Below are positions 1-5,979 of a stretch of 6,122 bases of DNA, in pieces (positions within the stretch are counted from its first letter, which is position 1; the number at the start of each line of letters is the position of its first letter). The position numbers were made by a program, and so were the translations under genes. The notes under the pieces are model-generated. The model saw only the letters and a list, made by a program, of their open reading frames with translations. It made no database searches and was not told where the DNA came from. The DNA comes from an uncultured Collinsella sp. Lineage in GTDB: Bacteria > Actinomycetota > Coriobacteriia > Coriobacteriales > Coriobacteriaceae. The stretch covers positions 1 through 6,122 of the forward strand of contig CAMQHT010000056.1 of the NCBI GenBank assembly GCA_947001705.1, given 5' to 3'.

Positions 1-26
1 GGCCCGTGGGTTATACCCTAAGAGCA

Positions 27-49
27 AACCACCCTTTTTAAGGGTGGTT
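27..49. terminator. Perfect 10-bp hairpin, probable intrinsic terminator
   Basis: The arms at 27-36 (AACCACCCTT) and 40-49 (AAGGGTGGTT) are exact reverse complements around a 3-base TTT loop. Neither side has a clean long T run: the + strand continues CTGATT, and the - strand continues TGCTCTTA after an arm ending in TT, so the - strand reading is slightly more terminator-like. It may serve an upstream + gene, a convergent transcript, or both. It lies about 255 bases before the first gene, which makes it a plausible insulator between the hydrogenase operon and whatever lies to the left. The direction is uncertain. Confidence 0.55.
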
Positions 50-217
50 CTGATTGCCGCGCCAACTTTTTGGACCGTCGTGAGCCTACTGGAACATCCT
101 CCAAAGTGGTTAATAAACCGCGCGCAGTGGCCCGTGCGCCCGCCGCCGCGATAGGGGGAGCGTCGCCTCTCTGCTCCAAAGCGGACAGACTCGTTACCCC
201 GTACGCCTAAAACTCCC

Positions 218-255
218 CAGTTGACCGAAAACCCGCCGCCGCTACTCCTCAACTG
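218..255. promoter_or_regulatory. 7-bp inverted repeat, candidate operator or leader stem-loop
   Basis: CAGTTGA at 218-224 and TCAACTG at 249-255 are exact reverse complements separated by 24 bases. The half-site centres are 31 bp apart, close to three DNA helical turns. The right arm lies directly upstream of the candidate -10 box, where a -35 region would otherwise sit. It could be a two-half-site operator for a regulator, or fold as a stem with a 24-base loop if transcription begins further upstream. A 7-bp arm at this spacing can also occur by chance in 250 bases. Confidence 0.3.
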
Positions 256-258
256 AGC

Positions 259-264
259 TATAAC
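259..264 (+). promoter_or_regulatory. Candidate -10 box (TATAAC)
   Basis: TATAAC matches the sigma-70 -10 consensus at five of six positions and lies 41 bases before the ATG of the first gene, in the most AT-rich part of the leader. No good -35 hexamer lies 16-18 bases upstream; that stretch is GC-rich. TTGACC at 221-226 resembles a -35 box but is 32 bases away, too far to pair with it. The promoter may therefore need an activator, or the true promoter may lie elsewhere. Confidence 0.3.
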
Positions 265-290
265 GTTAAACAATTGCAGCGTTTTTGCAT

Positions 291-297
291 GGGGGAG
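291..297 (+). promoter_or_regulatory. Ribosome binding site of the fusion gene
   Basis: The purine-rich GGGGGAG sits 7 bases before the ATG at 305, supporting that start. A second ATG at 300-302 belongs to another frame and reads only ATG-GTA-TGA, so it gives a two-codon start-stop unit overlapping the real start and sits too close (3 bases) to the purine run to be a normal start. Confidence 0.55.
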
Positions 298-304
298 TGA
301 TGGT

Positions 305-3187
305 ATGACGCTACTGTATTTCCTTACCCTGTTTCCGCTGGTACCGGCGCTGGGCATGCTGCTCGCGCGCGGTGACCGCGCCCGCGATGCGGCGGGGCTT
401 GTAGGCTCTGGCATCATTATGGCGGTGACGGTTGTAGTCGCCGTCATGTTTTTTGGCACGGACCCGCAGAGCTTCGAGGTTGCCCCCGGCACCTCGCATG
501 TGCTCTCGATCATCAGCTCCGTCATCGACGTGATCCTGTGCGCCGTCATCCTGTACAACGCGCGTAAATATAAGAGCACGCTCACCACGGTGCTCGGCGT
601 GGTGCAGCTGGTGGGTTCGGTTGCCTTCGCTGCCATGACGCTGCCCGCGGCCGAGGTTGTCACCGCCACGCCGCTCTACCTGGATTACATGAGTGTGATC
701 ATGGTGCTTGCCGTCGGCATTGTCGGCAGCCTTATCTGCGTGTACGCCCTGGGCTACATGAAGGACTTCCAGGCCCACGACGAGCACGAGGCAGCGCTGC
801 GCGGGCAGGCGGCGCCCGACCGACGCCCGCAGTTCCTGGCGCTTATGTTCCTGTTCCTCTCGGCCATGTTCGTCATCGTGACAAGCGACAACCTTGAGTG
901 GCTGTTCTGTGGCTGGGAAATCACCACCGTGTGCTCGTTCCTCATGATTGGCTACACGCGCACGCCCGAGGCCATAAAAAACGCTTTCACCCAGATCATC
1001 CTCAACATGCTGGGCGGCATCGCGTTTTTGGCCGGACTCATGTACCTGCACGTTAACGGCATGCCGCTGACCATCTCGGGCATGATCGAGCTTTCCAGCG
1101 CCGGAACCGCGCAATCCGCGCTGCTGGTGATGCCGGTCCTGTTGCTGTCGCTTGCCGCGCTCACCAAGGCCGCACAGATGCCGTTCCACACTTGGCTATT
1201 GGGTGCCATGGTTGCCCCCACGCCCACGAGTGCCCTGCTGCACTCGTCAACCATGGTCAAAGCCGGCGTGTTCCTGATGGTCAAGCTCAGCCCGCTCTAT
1301 GCCATCTATCCCGTGACCGGCTTTATGGTCACGAGCGTGGGTGCCATCACGTTTTTGCTCGCTGCCCTCATGGCCATCTCGCAGAGCAACGCCAAACGCG
1401 TCCTCGCGTACTCCACCATTTCCAACTTGGGCCTCATCAGTGCTTGCTTGGGTGTCGGCGCGCCCGAGGCCGTATGGGCCGCCATCTTCCTGATCCTGTT
1501 CCACACGGTGGCCAAGTCGCTGCTGTTCCTGTGCGTGGGCACGGCCGAGCATCATATCGGCAGCCGCAATATCGAGGACATGGACGGTATGTTCAGCCGC
1601 ATGCCGCACCTTACGCGTCTGATGATGCTGGGCATCATGGGCATGTTCGTGGCACCGTTTGGCATGCTCGTGTCCAAGTGGGGCGCCCTGGTGGCGTTCG
1701 CGCAGACCGGCAACGTGCTCATGATCATGGTGCTTGCCTTTGGCTCGGCCGCGACGTTCTTCTTCTGGGGCAAGTGGCTTGCCAAGCTTTCGGGCGTCGA
1801 CCCCACGGCTCAAAACGTTGAGGTCAATGTCCATAAGACCGAATGGATGGCCCTCAACACCATCGCCGCGCTGCTGATTCTTTGCTGCGTGGCGTTCCCG
1901 CTCATCTCGAGCGGCCTGGTGTCGCCTTACTTGGCCATGGTGTTTGGCCGCGTGCCGTACGTTATTGGCAAGGACGCCATGTATCTGATGGTGGTTATCG
2001 TGGCTTTTATCGCCGTGGTGCTGCTGACGTCATTCCGCGTGAGCAACAAACCGCACGTCAACGTGTACCTTTCGGGCGTGGGAACCGACAAATATCGCCA
2101 TTTCCGCGGCTCGATGGGACACGAGGTGAAGGCCGAAAAGCGCAATTGGTACTCGGAGGACGCCCTTGGCGAGAAGCGTATTGGCCCCGCGGGTAGCGTC
2201 GTATGCTGCAGCATTATCTTGTTTGCGCTGCTGTGTTGCGCATGGATTGGGCCCGAGCGGCTTGCCATGAGCGCGCCCTCGGTGCTGCGCGGCAAGTATT
2301 TCGAAGGTTCGGGCGTCGTGGGCATCTTTATTGGCACCGTGGCGTTTGCCTTGCTGGCGCCGCTTGCGGGCGGCTTGATCGACGGCATCGACCGCAAACT
2401 TTCGGCTCGCATGCAGGGCCGCGTGGGCCCGCGCCTGCTGCAGCCCTTCTACGACGTTGCCAAGCTGCTGCGCAAGGCCCCTGCCAGCGTAAACACCATG
2501 GACGATACCTATATGGCGTGCGCGCTCATCTTTACCGTCGTGGGCGGCGGCATCTTTGTGTCGGGCTCCAACACGCTGCTGTGCGCTTTTATGGTGACGC
2601 TCGCCGCGATCTTTGTGGTGCTGGCGTCCGCCTCGACGCAAAGCCCGTTTGCGCAGGTCGGCGCCGATCGCGAGCTGCTGCAGGTTATGAGCTACGAGCC
2701 CGCCGTTCTGCTGATGAGCGTGGGCCTGTATCTTGCCACCGATAGCTTCGATTCCATCGCCGTGACCGGGCAGTCGGCGCCCATCATCGTGTACAGTGCG
2801 CCCATTTTCCTGGCGCTGCTTGCGGTGCTCACCATCAAGCTACGCAAGTCGCCGTTTGACCTTTCGTACTCGCATCACGCGCATCAGGAGATTGTCCAGG
2901 GCATCGCCACCGAGATGAGCGGCGGCACGCTGGCCAAGATGACCCTTATGCACTGGTGCGAGACCGTGCTGTTTTTGATGTGGGTGGGCATGTTCTTTGT
3001 TTGGGACAACCCGGTGAGCTGGGTCGTAGCCCTGGTCGTGATGGCCGCGACGTATTTTGTCGAGGTGCTGATCGACAACACCTTCGCACGCAGCACCTGG
3101 CGCAGCTGCTTTAAGCTCGGCTGGGGCGTGGCGCTGGTGTTTGGCCTGCTCAACCTTATGCCCATCCTCGTCGACGTGTTTATTTAG
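305..3187 (+). CDS. echA-echB: Fused EchA-EchB: ion-translocating antiporter plus NuoH-like membrane anchor of Ech hydrogenase
   Basis: A membrane protein of 960 residues that joins two subunits normally encoded separately. Residues 1 to about 650 are an EchA/NuoL-type H+ or Na+ antiporter: a Proton_antipo_N-like part near 120-160, then the main channel domain (about 180-470) with the key ionisable residues of the family: Glu205 in GWEITT, Lys288 in LTKAAQMPFHTWL, His313 and Lys319 in LLHSSTMVKAG, and His400/Lys404 in FHTVAKSLLFL. A hydrophilic stretch (577-630) and a last helix (631-650) close this half. Residues about 668-960 are EchB/NuoH-like with about eight hydrophobic helices, the cytoplasmic motif ARMQGRVGP...LLQPFYD (701-717), Glu790 and Glu798, and the hallmark PFDLSYSHHAHQEIV (850-864) followed by TEMSGG. 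The linker is only about 18 residues. I see no frame break, and both halves look complete. In the complex it would move ions and hold the peripheral arm. The start at 305 has a proper ribosome site; the stop overlaps the next gene's ribosome site. Confidence 0.92.
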   Translation: MTLLYFLTLFPLVPALGMLLARGDRARDAAGLVGSGIIMAVTVVVAVMFFGTDPQSFEVAPGTSHVLSIISSVIDVILCAVILYNARKYKSTLTTVLGVVQLVGSVAFAAMTLPAAEVVTATPLYLDYMSVIMVLAVGIVGSLICVYALGYMKDFQAHDEHEAALRGQAAPDRRPQFLALMFLFLSAMFVIVTSDNLEWLFCGWEITTVCSFLMIGYTRTPEAIKNAFTQIILNMLGGIAFLAGLMYLHVNGMPLTISGMIELSSAGTAQSALLVMPVLLLSLAALTKAAQMPFHTWLLGAMVAPTPTSALLHSSTMVKAGVFLMVKLSPLYAIYPVTGFMVTSVGAITFLLAALMAISQSNAKRVLAYSTISNLGLISACLGVGAPEAVWAAIFLILFHTVAKSLLFLCVGTAEHHIGSRNIEDMDGMFSRMPHLTRLMMLGIMGMFVAPFGMLVSKWGALVAFAQTGNVLMIMVLAFGSAATFFFWGKWLAKLSGVDPTAQNVEVNVHKTEWMALNTIAALLILCCVAFPLISSGLVSPYLAMVFGRVPYVIGKDAMYLMVVIVAFIAVVLLTSFRVSNKPHVNVYLSGVGTDKYRHFRGSMGHEVKAEKRNWYSEDALGEKRIGPAGSVVCCSIILFALLCCAWIGPERLAMSAPSVLRGKYFEGSGVVGIFIGTVAFALLAPLAGGLIDGIDRKLSARMQGRVGPRLLQPFYDVAKLLRKAPASVNTMDDTYMACALIFTVVGGGIFVSGSNTLLCAFMVTLAAIFVVLASASTQSPFAQVGADRELLQVMSYEPAVLLMSVGLYLATDSFDSIAVTGQSAPIIVYSAPIFLALLAVLTIKLRKSPFDLSYSHHAHQEIVQGIATEMSGGTLAKMTLMHWCETVLFLMWVGMFFVWDNPVSWVVALVVMAATYFVEVLIDNTFARSTWRSCFKLGWGVALVFGLLNLMPILVDVFI

Positions 3188-3191
3188 GAGG
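3186..3191 (+). promoter_or_regulatory. AGGAGG ribosome site of echC, overlapping the upstream stop
   Basis: A perfect AGGAGG begins inside the TAG stop of the fusion gene (3185-3187) and is 8 bases from the ATG at 3200. It decides in favour of this start over the in-frame ATG at 3212, and it ties translation of the small subunit to termination of the membrane protein. Confidence 0.75.
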
Positions 3192-3199
3192 CGGCATCC

Positions 3200-3817
3200 A
3201 TGGATCATAAAATGTCGCGCTCGCCGTGGGTTATTCATTACGACGGCTCGAGCTGCAACGGATGCGATATCGAGGTGCTTGCTTCGCTCACGCCACTGTT
3301 CGATGCGGAGCGCTTTGGCGTGGTCAACACCGGCAACCCCAAGCATGCGGATATCTTTTTGGTGACGGGGTCGGTCAATGCCCAGAACCTGCCCATCGTG
3401 CGCCAGATCTACAACCAGATGCTCGAGCCCAAGTGCGTGGTGGCATGCGGCATTTGCGCGTGCTCGGGCGGCGTATTCCGCGATGCCTACAACGTGATCG
3501 GCGGCGTGGACCGCGCGATTCCCGTGGATGTGTACGCGCCCGGGTGCGCCATTCGTCCCGAAACGGTGATCGATGCCATCGTGGAGGCGTGCGGTATCCT
3601 GGACCAGAAGGAGGCCGTGATGCGCGCCGGCGGCGATCCGCTCACCGTGGGCGGCGCCGCCACCTGGGACGGTGGCGTTGAGCTGGGCGAGGACGGGTTT
3701 GTGGCTGCGGGGGCCGGGACTGACGGTGCCGGTGACGCGCCTGCCGGGAAGCCCGCCGCACCCGCTGCTGGCGACGCACCTGCTGAGACGCCCGTCGCTG
3801 CAAAGGAGGCCGAGTAA
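3200..3817 (+). CDS. echC: EchC, NuoB-like [4Fe-4S] small subunit of Ech hydrogenase, with acidic low-complexity tail
   Basis: The electron-relay small subunit, placed between the ferredoxin-like EchF and the Ni-Fe site in EchE. The cluster ligands of the family are visible: Cys19 and Cys22 in SSCNGCDIE, Cys86 in GICACSGGVF and Cys116 in YAPGCAIRPE. The CxxC spacing of the first pair is the hydrogenase form, unlike the tandem CC of complex I NuoB. Cys83 and Cys88 flank the third ligand and are additional. The recognisable domain ends near residue 150; such subunits are usually about 150 residues. The remaining 55 residues are rich in Ala, Gly, Pro, Asp and Glu with only two Lys (net charge about -8) and look disordered. 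The protein has no membrane segment and acts on the cytoplasmic side. Its TAA stop overlaps the ATG of the next gene (TAATG), so the two are translationally coupled. Confidence 0.93.
   Translation: MDHKMSRSPWVIHYDGSSCNGCDIEVLASLTPLFDAERFGVVNTGNPKHADIFLVTGSVNAQNLPIVRQIYNQMLEPKCVVACGICACSGGVFRDAYNVIGGVDRAIPVDVYAPGCAIRPETVIDAIVEACGILDQKEAVMRAGGDPLTVGGAATWDGGVELGEDGFVAAGAGTDGAGDAPAGKPAAPAAGDAPAETPVAAKEAE
3802..3809 (+). promoter_or_regulatory. AAAGGAGG ribosome site of echD inside the end of echC
   Basis: AAAGGAGG lies 7 bases before the ATG at 3817 and is within the last codons of echC. It is the strongest-looking ribosome site in the window and supports the 1-base stop/start overlap as the true start of echD. 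Confidence 0.7.
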
Positions 3818-4536
3818 TGCAAAAGGCTATCTATACCACCGTTGGGCTCGACGAGCTTCTGTCGCATGTCCAGGCGCTCAAGGGCGCCGGTGCCCGCTTT
3901 GTGCAGATGCACGCCGAGCGCTGTGTGGACGACGGATCGTATCGCCTGGTCTATACGTTTATCAACGTTCGTGCTGCTCAGGAGCATATTGCGCAGGACG
4001 GCAGCTATGCGATCGAGAACCTGGTGGTTGAGGGAATTGATCGGTACCAGGAGATTCCGTCCATCAGCTCGTACTATCCGGCGGTATTCCCGTTTGAAAA
4101 CGAAGCGCACGACCTATTCGGTCTTGCCATCACCGATATGCAGATCGACTTTAAGGGCTTTTTCTACCAGGTCTCGACTGCCGAGCCCATGAGCGTTATC
4201 ACGCCCGAGGTGAAGGCTGCGCGAGAGAAAGCCATGAAGGTCCGTGCCGCTGCCGAGGCCAAGGCGCGCAAGGCCGCGGCCGAGAAGGCCGCCGCTGCTG
4301 CGGCTGCTGCAGGGGAGGGCGCCGCGGGCGCTGGTGATGCCGCGGGCGCCGCCGTCGCTCGGCCCGCTGCGGCTGCCGGCTCCGATGCTCAGCATGACGA
4401 GGCCGCGGCCAAGGCCGCACTTAAAGCCGCCGAGATGGAGGCAAAGCTCGCCGCCATGGATCCCGAGAAAGCGGCCAAGGTCCGCGCGGCGCTTGCCGCC
4501 AAGGTCGTCCGCGACAAGCAGAAAAAGGAGGCGTAA
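3817..4536 (+). CDS. echD: EchD, NuoC-like subunit of Ech hydrogenase, with long Ala/Lys-rich C-terminal tail
   Basis: A peripheral-arm subunit homologous to the 30-kDa subunit of complex I; it binds no cofactor and helps assemble the EchC/EchE pair. The family signature is clear at residues 87-103: YPAVFPFENEAHDLFGL, equivalent to the Tyr/Asp-Leu-Phe-Gly motif of NuoC. The conserved domain covers roughly residues 1-128, about the length expected for short EchD proteins. From about 131 to 239 the protein changes character: 49 of 109 residues are Ala (including eight in a row at 158-165), with 15 Lys, 6 Arg, 10 Glu and 5 Asp, net charge about +6. Parts (131-160 and 195-232) should form long charged helices or a coiled coil, separated by a Gly/Ala/Pro spacer (166-190). 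The tail is in frame and has the same strong GC bias as the rest, so it is not an obvious frameshift product. Its role is unknown. Confidence 0.9.
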   Translation: MQKAIYTTVGLDELLSHVQALKGAGARFVQMHAERCVDDGSYRLVYTFINVRAAQEHIAQDGSYAIENLVVEGIDRYQEIPSISSYYPAVFPFENEAHDLFGLAITDMQIDFKGFFYQVSTAEPMSVITPEVKAAREKAMKVRAAAEAKARKAAAEKAAAAAAAAGEGAAGAGDAAGAAVARPAAAAGSDAQHDEAAAKAALKAAEMEAKLAAMDPEKAAKVRAALAAKVVRDKQKKEA

Positions 4537-4541
4537 GGTCC

Positions 4542-5630
4542 ATGGCACATCGCTCCGTTATTCCGTTTGGCCCGCAGCACCCGGTGCTGCCCGAGCCGCT
4601 TCATCTGGACCTGGTGATCGAGGACGACCGCGTTCTCGAGGCAATTCCGCAGATCGGCTTTGTGCACCGCGGACTCGAGAAGCTCACCGAAAAGCGCGAC
4701 ATGCATCAGTTTGGCTACATCGCCGAGCGCATCTGCGGCATCTGCGCCGTGGGCCACAGTTACGGCTATGCCAGCGCCTGCGAGCGCATGCTCGGCATCG
4801 AGGTGCCCGGGCGCGTGCAGTATATCCGCACCATTTTGCACGAGCTTTCGCGCATTCACTCGCACCTGCTGTGGCTGGGCCTGCTCGCCGATGCCTTTGG
4901 CTTTGAGGCGCTGTTCTATCGTTCGTGGACCCTGCGCGAGCAGATTCTCAAGATCTTCGAGAGCACGTGCGGTGGCCGCGTGATCCTTTCGATTAACGAG
5001 ATCGGCGGCCTAAAGCACGACATTGAGGACTCCGAGCTGGCTGGCATTGTCCAGACGCTCGATGCCATGCGTCCCGACTACGAGGCCCTGGTGCATACGT
5101 TTTTGGACGACGTCAGCTGTGGCGAGCGCCTGCATGGCGTGGGCGTGATCAGCAAGAAGGACGCGCTGGATCTGTCGATGGTCGGCCCGTTTGGGCGCGC
5201 CTCGGGCGTGGACTACGACGTGCGCATGTTTAGCGACGGTGCCTATGCGGACCTGGCTGCGTTTGAGCCGGTTGTCGCCACCGATGGCGATTGCTATGCC
5301 CGCTGCCAGGTGCGCTGTGCCGAGGTCACGCAGGCCATGGACATCATTAAGGAGCTTGTGGGCAAGATTCCGCACGACGGGATCGGCGGGCGCACCAAGC
5401 TTACGCCGGCCGACGGCGCACGCGGCGAGGTTGTGATTGAGCAGCCGCGCGGCGAGGCGTATTACTATGTGCGCGGTAACGGCACCAAGAACCTGGACCG
5501 CTTCCGCGTGCGCACGCCGACGTCGCAGAACCTGGCGGGTCTGACACATGCGCTGCAGGGCGTGCTCCTTGCCAACGTGCCCATGATTATCCTGACCATC
5601 GACCCCTGCATTAGCTGCACGGAAAGGTAG
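4542..5630 (+). CDS. echE: EchE, catalytic [NiFe] large subunit of Ech hydrogenase (NuoD-like)
   Basis: This subunit carries the Ni-Fe centre where protons and H2 interconvert. All four cysteine ligands are present: Cys65 and Cys68 in the N-terminal L1 motif RICGICAVGHS, and Cys356 and Cys359 in the C-terminal L2 motif DPCISCTER. Upstream, GFVHRGLEKL (39-48) is the conserved segment shared with complex I NuoD, with HxxE-type helices at ELSRIHSHLLWLG (101-113). The length of 362 residues is normal for EchE. The protein stops two residues after the last CysXXCys-Thr, so there is no cleavable C-terminal extension of the kind that a HycI/HyaD-type endopeptidase removes in most [NiFe] hydrogenases; family knowledge says some group 4 enzymes such as CooH also lack it. 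The ribosome site AAGGAGG (4525-4531) sits 10 bases before the ATG, within the end of echD. Cluster and Fe(CN)2CO insertion would still need HypA-F, which are not in the window. Confidence 0.96.
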   Translation: MAHRSVIPFGPQHPVLPEPLHLDLVIEDDRVLEAIPQIGFVHRGLEKLTEKRDMHQFGYIAERICGICAVGHSYGYASACERMLGIEVPGRVQYIRTILHELSRIHSHLLWLGLLADAFGFEALFYRSWTLREQILKIFESTCGGRVILSINEIGGLKHDIEDSELAGIVQTLDAMRPDYEALVHTFLDDVSCGERLHGVGVISKKDALDLSMVGPFGRASGVDYDVRMFSDGAYADLAAFEPVVATDGDCYARCQVRCAEVTQAMDIIKELVGKIPHDGIGGRTKLTPADGARGEVVIEQPRGEAYYYVRGNGTKNLDRFRVRTPTSQNLAGLTHALQGVLLANVPMIILTIDPCISCTER

Positions 5631-5637
5631 GCGCGGC

Positions 5638-5979
5638 ATGAGTTTGCTGACATTTGCCAAGACGGCCTTGGGCTCTATGGTCAAGCAGCCGGTAACGGTG
5701 TGCTATCCGCAGGAGAAGCTCGCGGCACCCGAGCGCTTGCGCGGGCATATCGTCAACGACATGGACGCGTGCATCTGCTGCGGCATGTGTGCGCGTCGCT
5801 GTCCGGCGGGCGCGCTCGCAGTCGATCGCAAGGGTGGAACGTGGTCGATCGACCCGTATGCCTGCGTGGTGTGCGGTGAGTGCATCGAGAGCTGCCCCAA
5901 GCACTGCCTGACTATGGACACCGCCCGCACCCCAGTCGCAGCGGACAAGACTCCCACAGTAGAAACCAAGCCGGAGTAG
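5638..5979 (+). CDS. echF: EchF, NuoI-like two-[4Fe-4S] ferredoxin subunit of Ech hydrogenase
   Basis: The electron entry subunit that exchanges electrons with soluble ferredoxin and passes them to EchC. Two classic CxxCxxCxxxCP motifs are present: Cys45/48/51/55 in ACICCGMCARRCPAGAL and Cys76/79/82/86 in ACVVCGECIESCPKHC. Cys47 and Cys90 are extra and not needed for the standard clusters. The N-terminal 40 residues, with a VTVCYP segment, resemble the part of NuoI/EchF that packs on the membrane side. The tail from about 95 is short, Thr/Pro/Lys-rich and probably disordered. At 113 residues it is at the short end of the family. The ribosome site is weaker than those of its neighbours (AGGTAGG at 5625-5631, overlapping the echE stop, 6 bases before the ATG). 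It is the last recognisable gene of the operon; the sequence quality falls away soon after its stop. Confidence 0.93.
   Translation: MSLLTFAKTALGSMVKQPVTVCYPQEKLAAPERLRGHIVNDMDACICCGMCARRCPAGALAVDRKGGTWSIDPYACVVCGECIESCPKHCLTMDTARTPVAADKTPTVETKPE

Larger units (their letters stand above)
50..304 (+). other. Non-coding leader upstream of the hydrogenase operon
   Basis: No convincing protein or RNA gene is visible on either strand. What it holds: a near-identical 11-base direct repeat (CTCCAAAGTGG at 99-109 and CTCCAAAGCGG at 174-184), a short inverted repeat GGAGC/GCTCC (157-161/173-177), a longer-range inverted repeat (218-224/249-255), a candidate -10 box at 259-264 and the ribosome site of the first gene. 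The middle part (about 118-180) is very GC-rich, while 259-290 just before the gene is clearly AT-richer, as expected for a promoter region. I could not match it to any riboswitch class that I know. Confidence 0.5.

Noticed and set aside
80..154. 24-codon frame starting GTG in the leader, with two Trp codons, as a possible leader peptide
   Set aside because: No ribosome site in front of the GTG, no terminator/antiterminator pair after it, and no link between tryptophan and a hydrogenase operon.
221..248. TTGACC (221-226) as a -35 box with a -10 at 243-248
   Set aside because: The hexamer TACTCC at the right spacing is a poor -10 match; TATAAC at 259 is better but wrongly spaced for this -35.
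274..289. Two TTGCA boxes 11 bases apart, considered as a sigma-54 promoter element
   Set aside because: Neither has the required GG element about 10-11 bases upstream.
311..1189. Long open frame of 292 codons on the - strand opposite the antiporter half
   Set aside because: Its product is rich in His, Arg, Gln and Asp with no recognisable fold; it is a typical shadow of a GC-rich membrane-protein gene. The + strand frame has clear conserved motifs throughout.
1192..1821. Open frame of 209 codons on the + strand in another frame within the fusion gene
   Set aside because: His/Arg/Gly/Pro-rich composition, no family motif and complete overlap with a well-supported gene; a GC-driven shadow.
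305..5979. Operon as part of a respiratory complex I (nuo)
   Set aside because: EchE has both CxxC Ni-Fe ligand pairs, which NuoD lacks, EchC has CxxC and not tandem CC, and there is only one antiporter and no NuoE/F/G/J/K-like gene.
305..5979. CRISPR array, tRNA, rRNA or mobile element
   Set aside because: No regularly spaced repeats, no cloverleaf or rRNA-like stretch, and no transposase or terminal inverted repeats seen; the operon fills the window almost completely.
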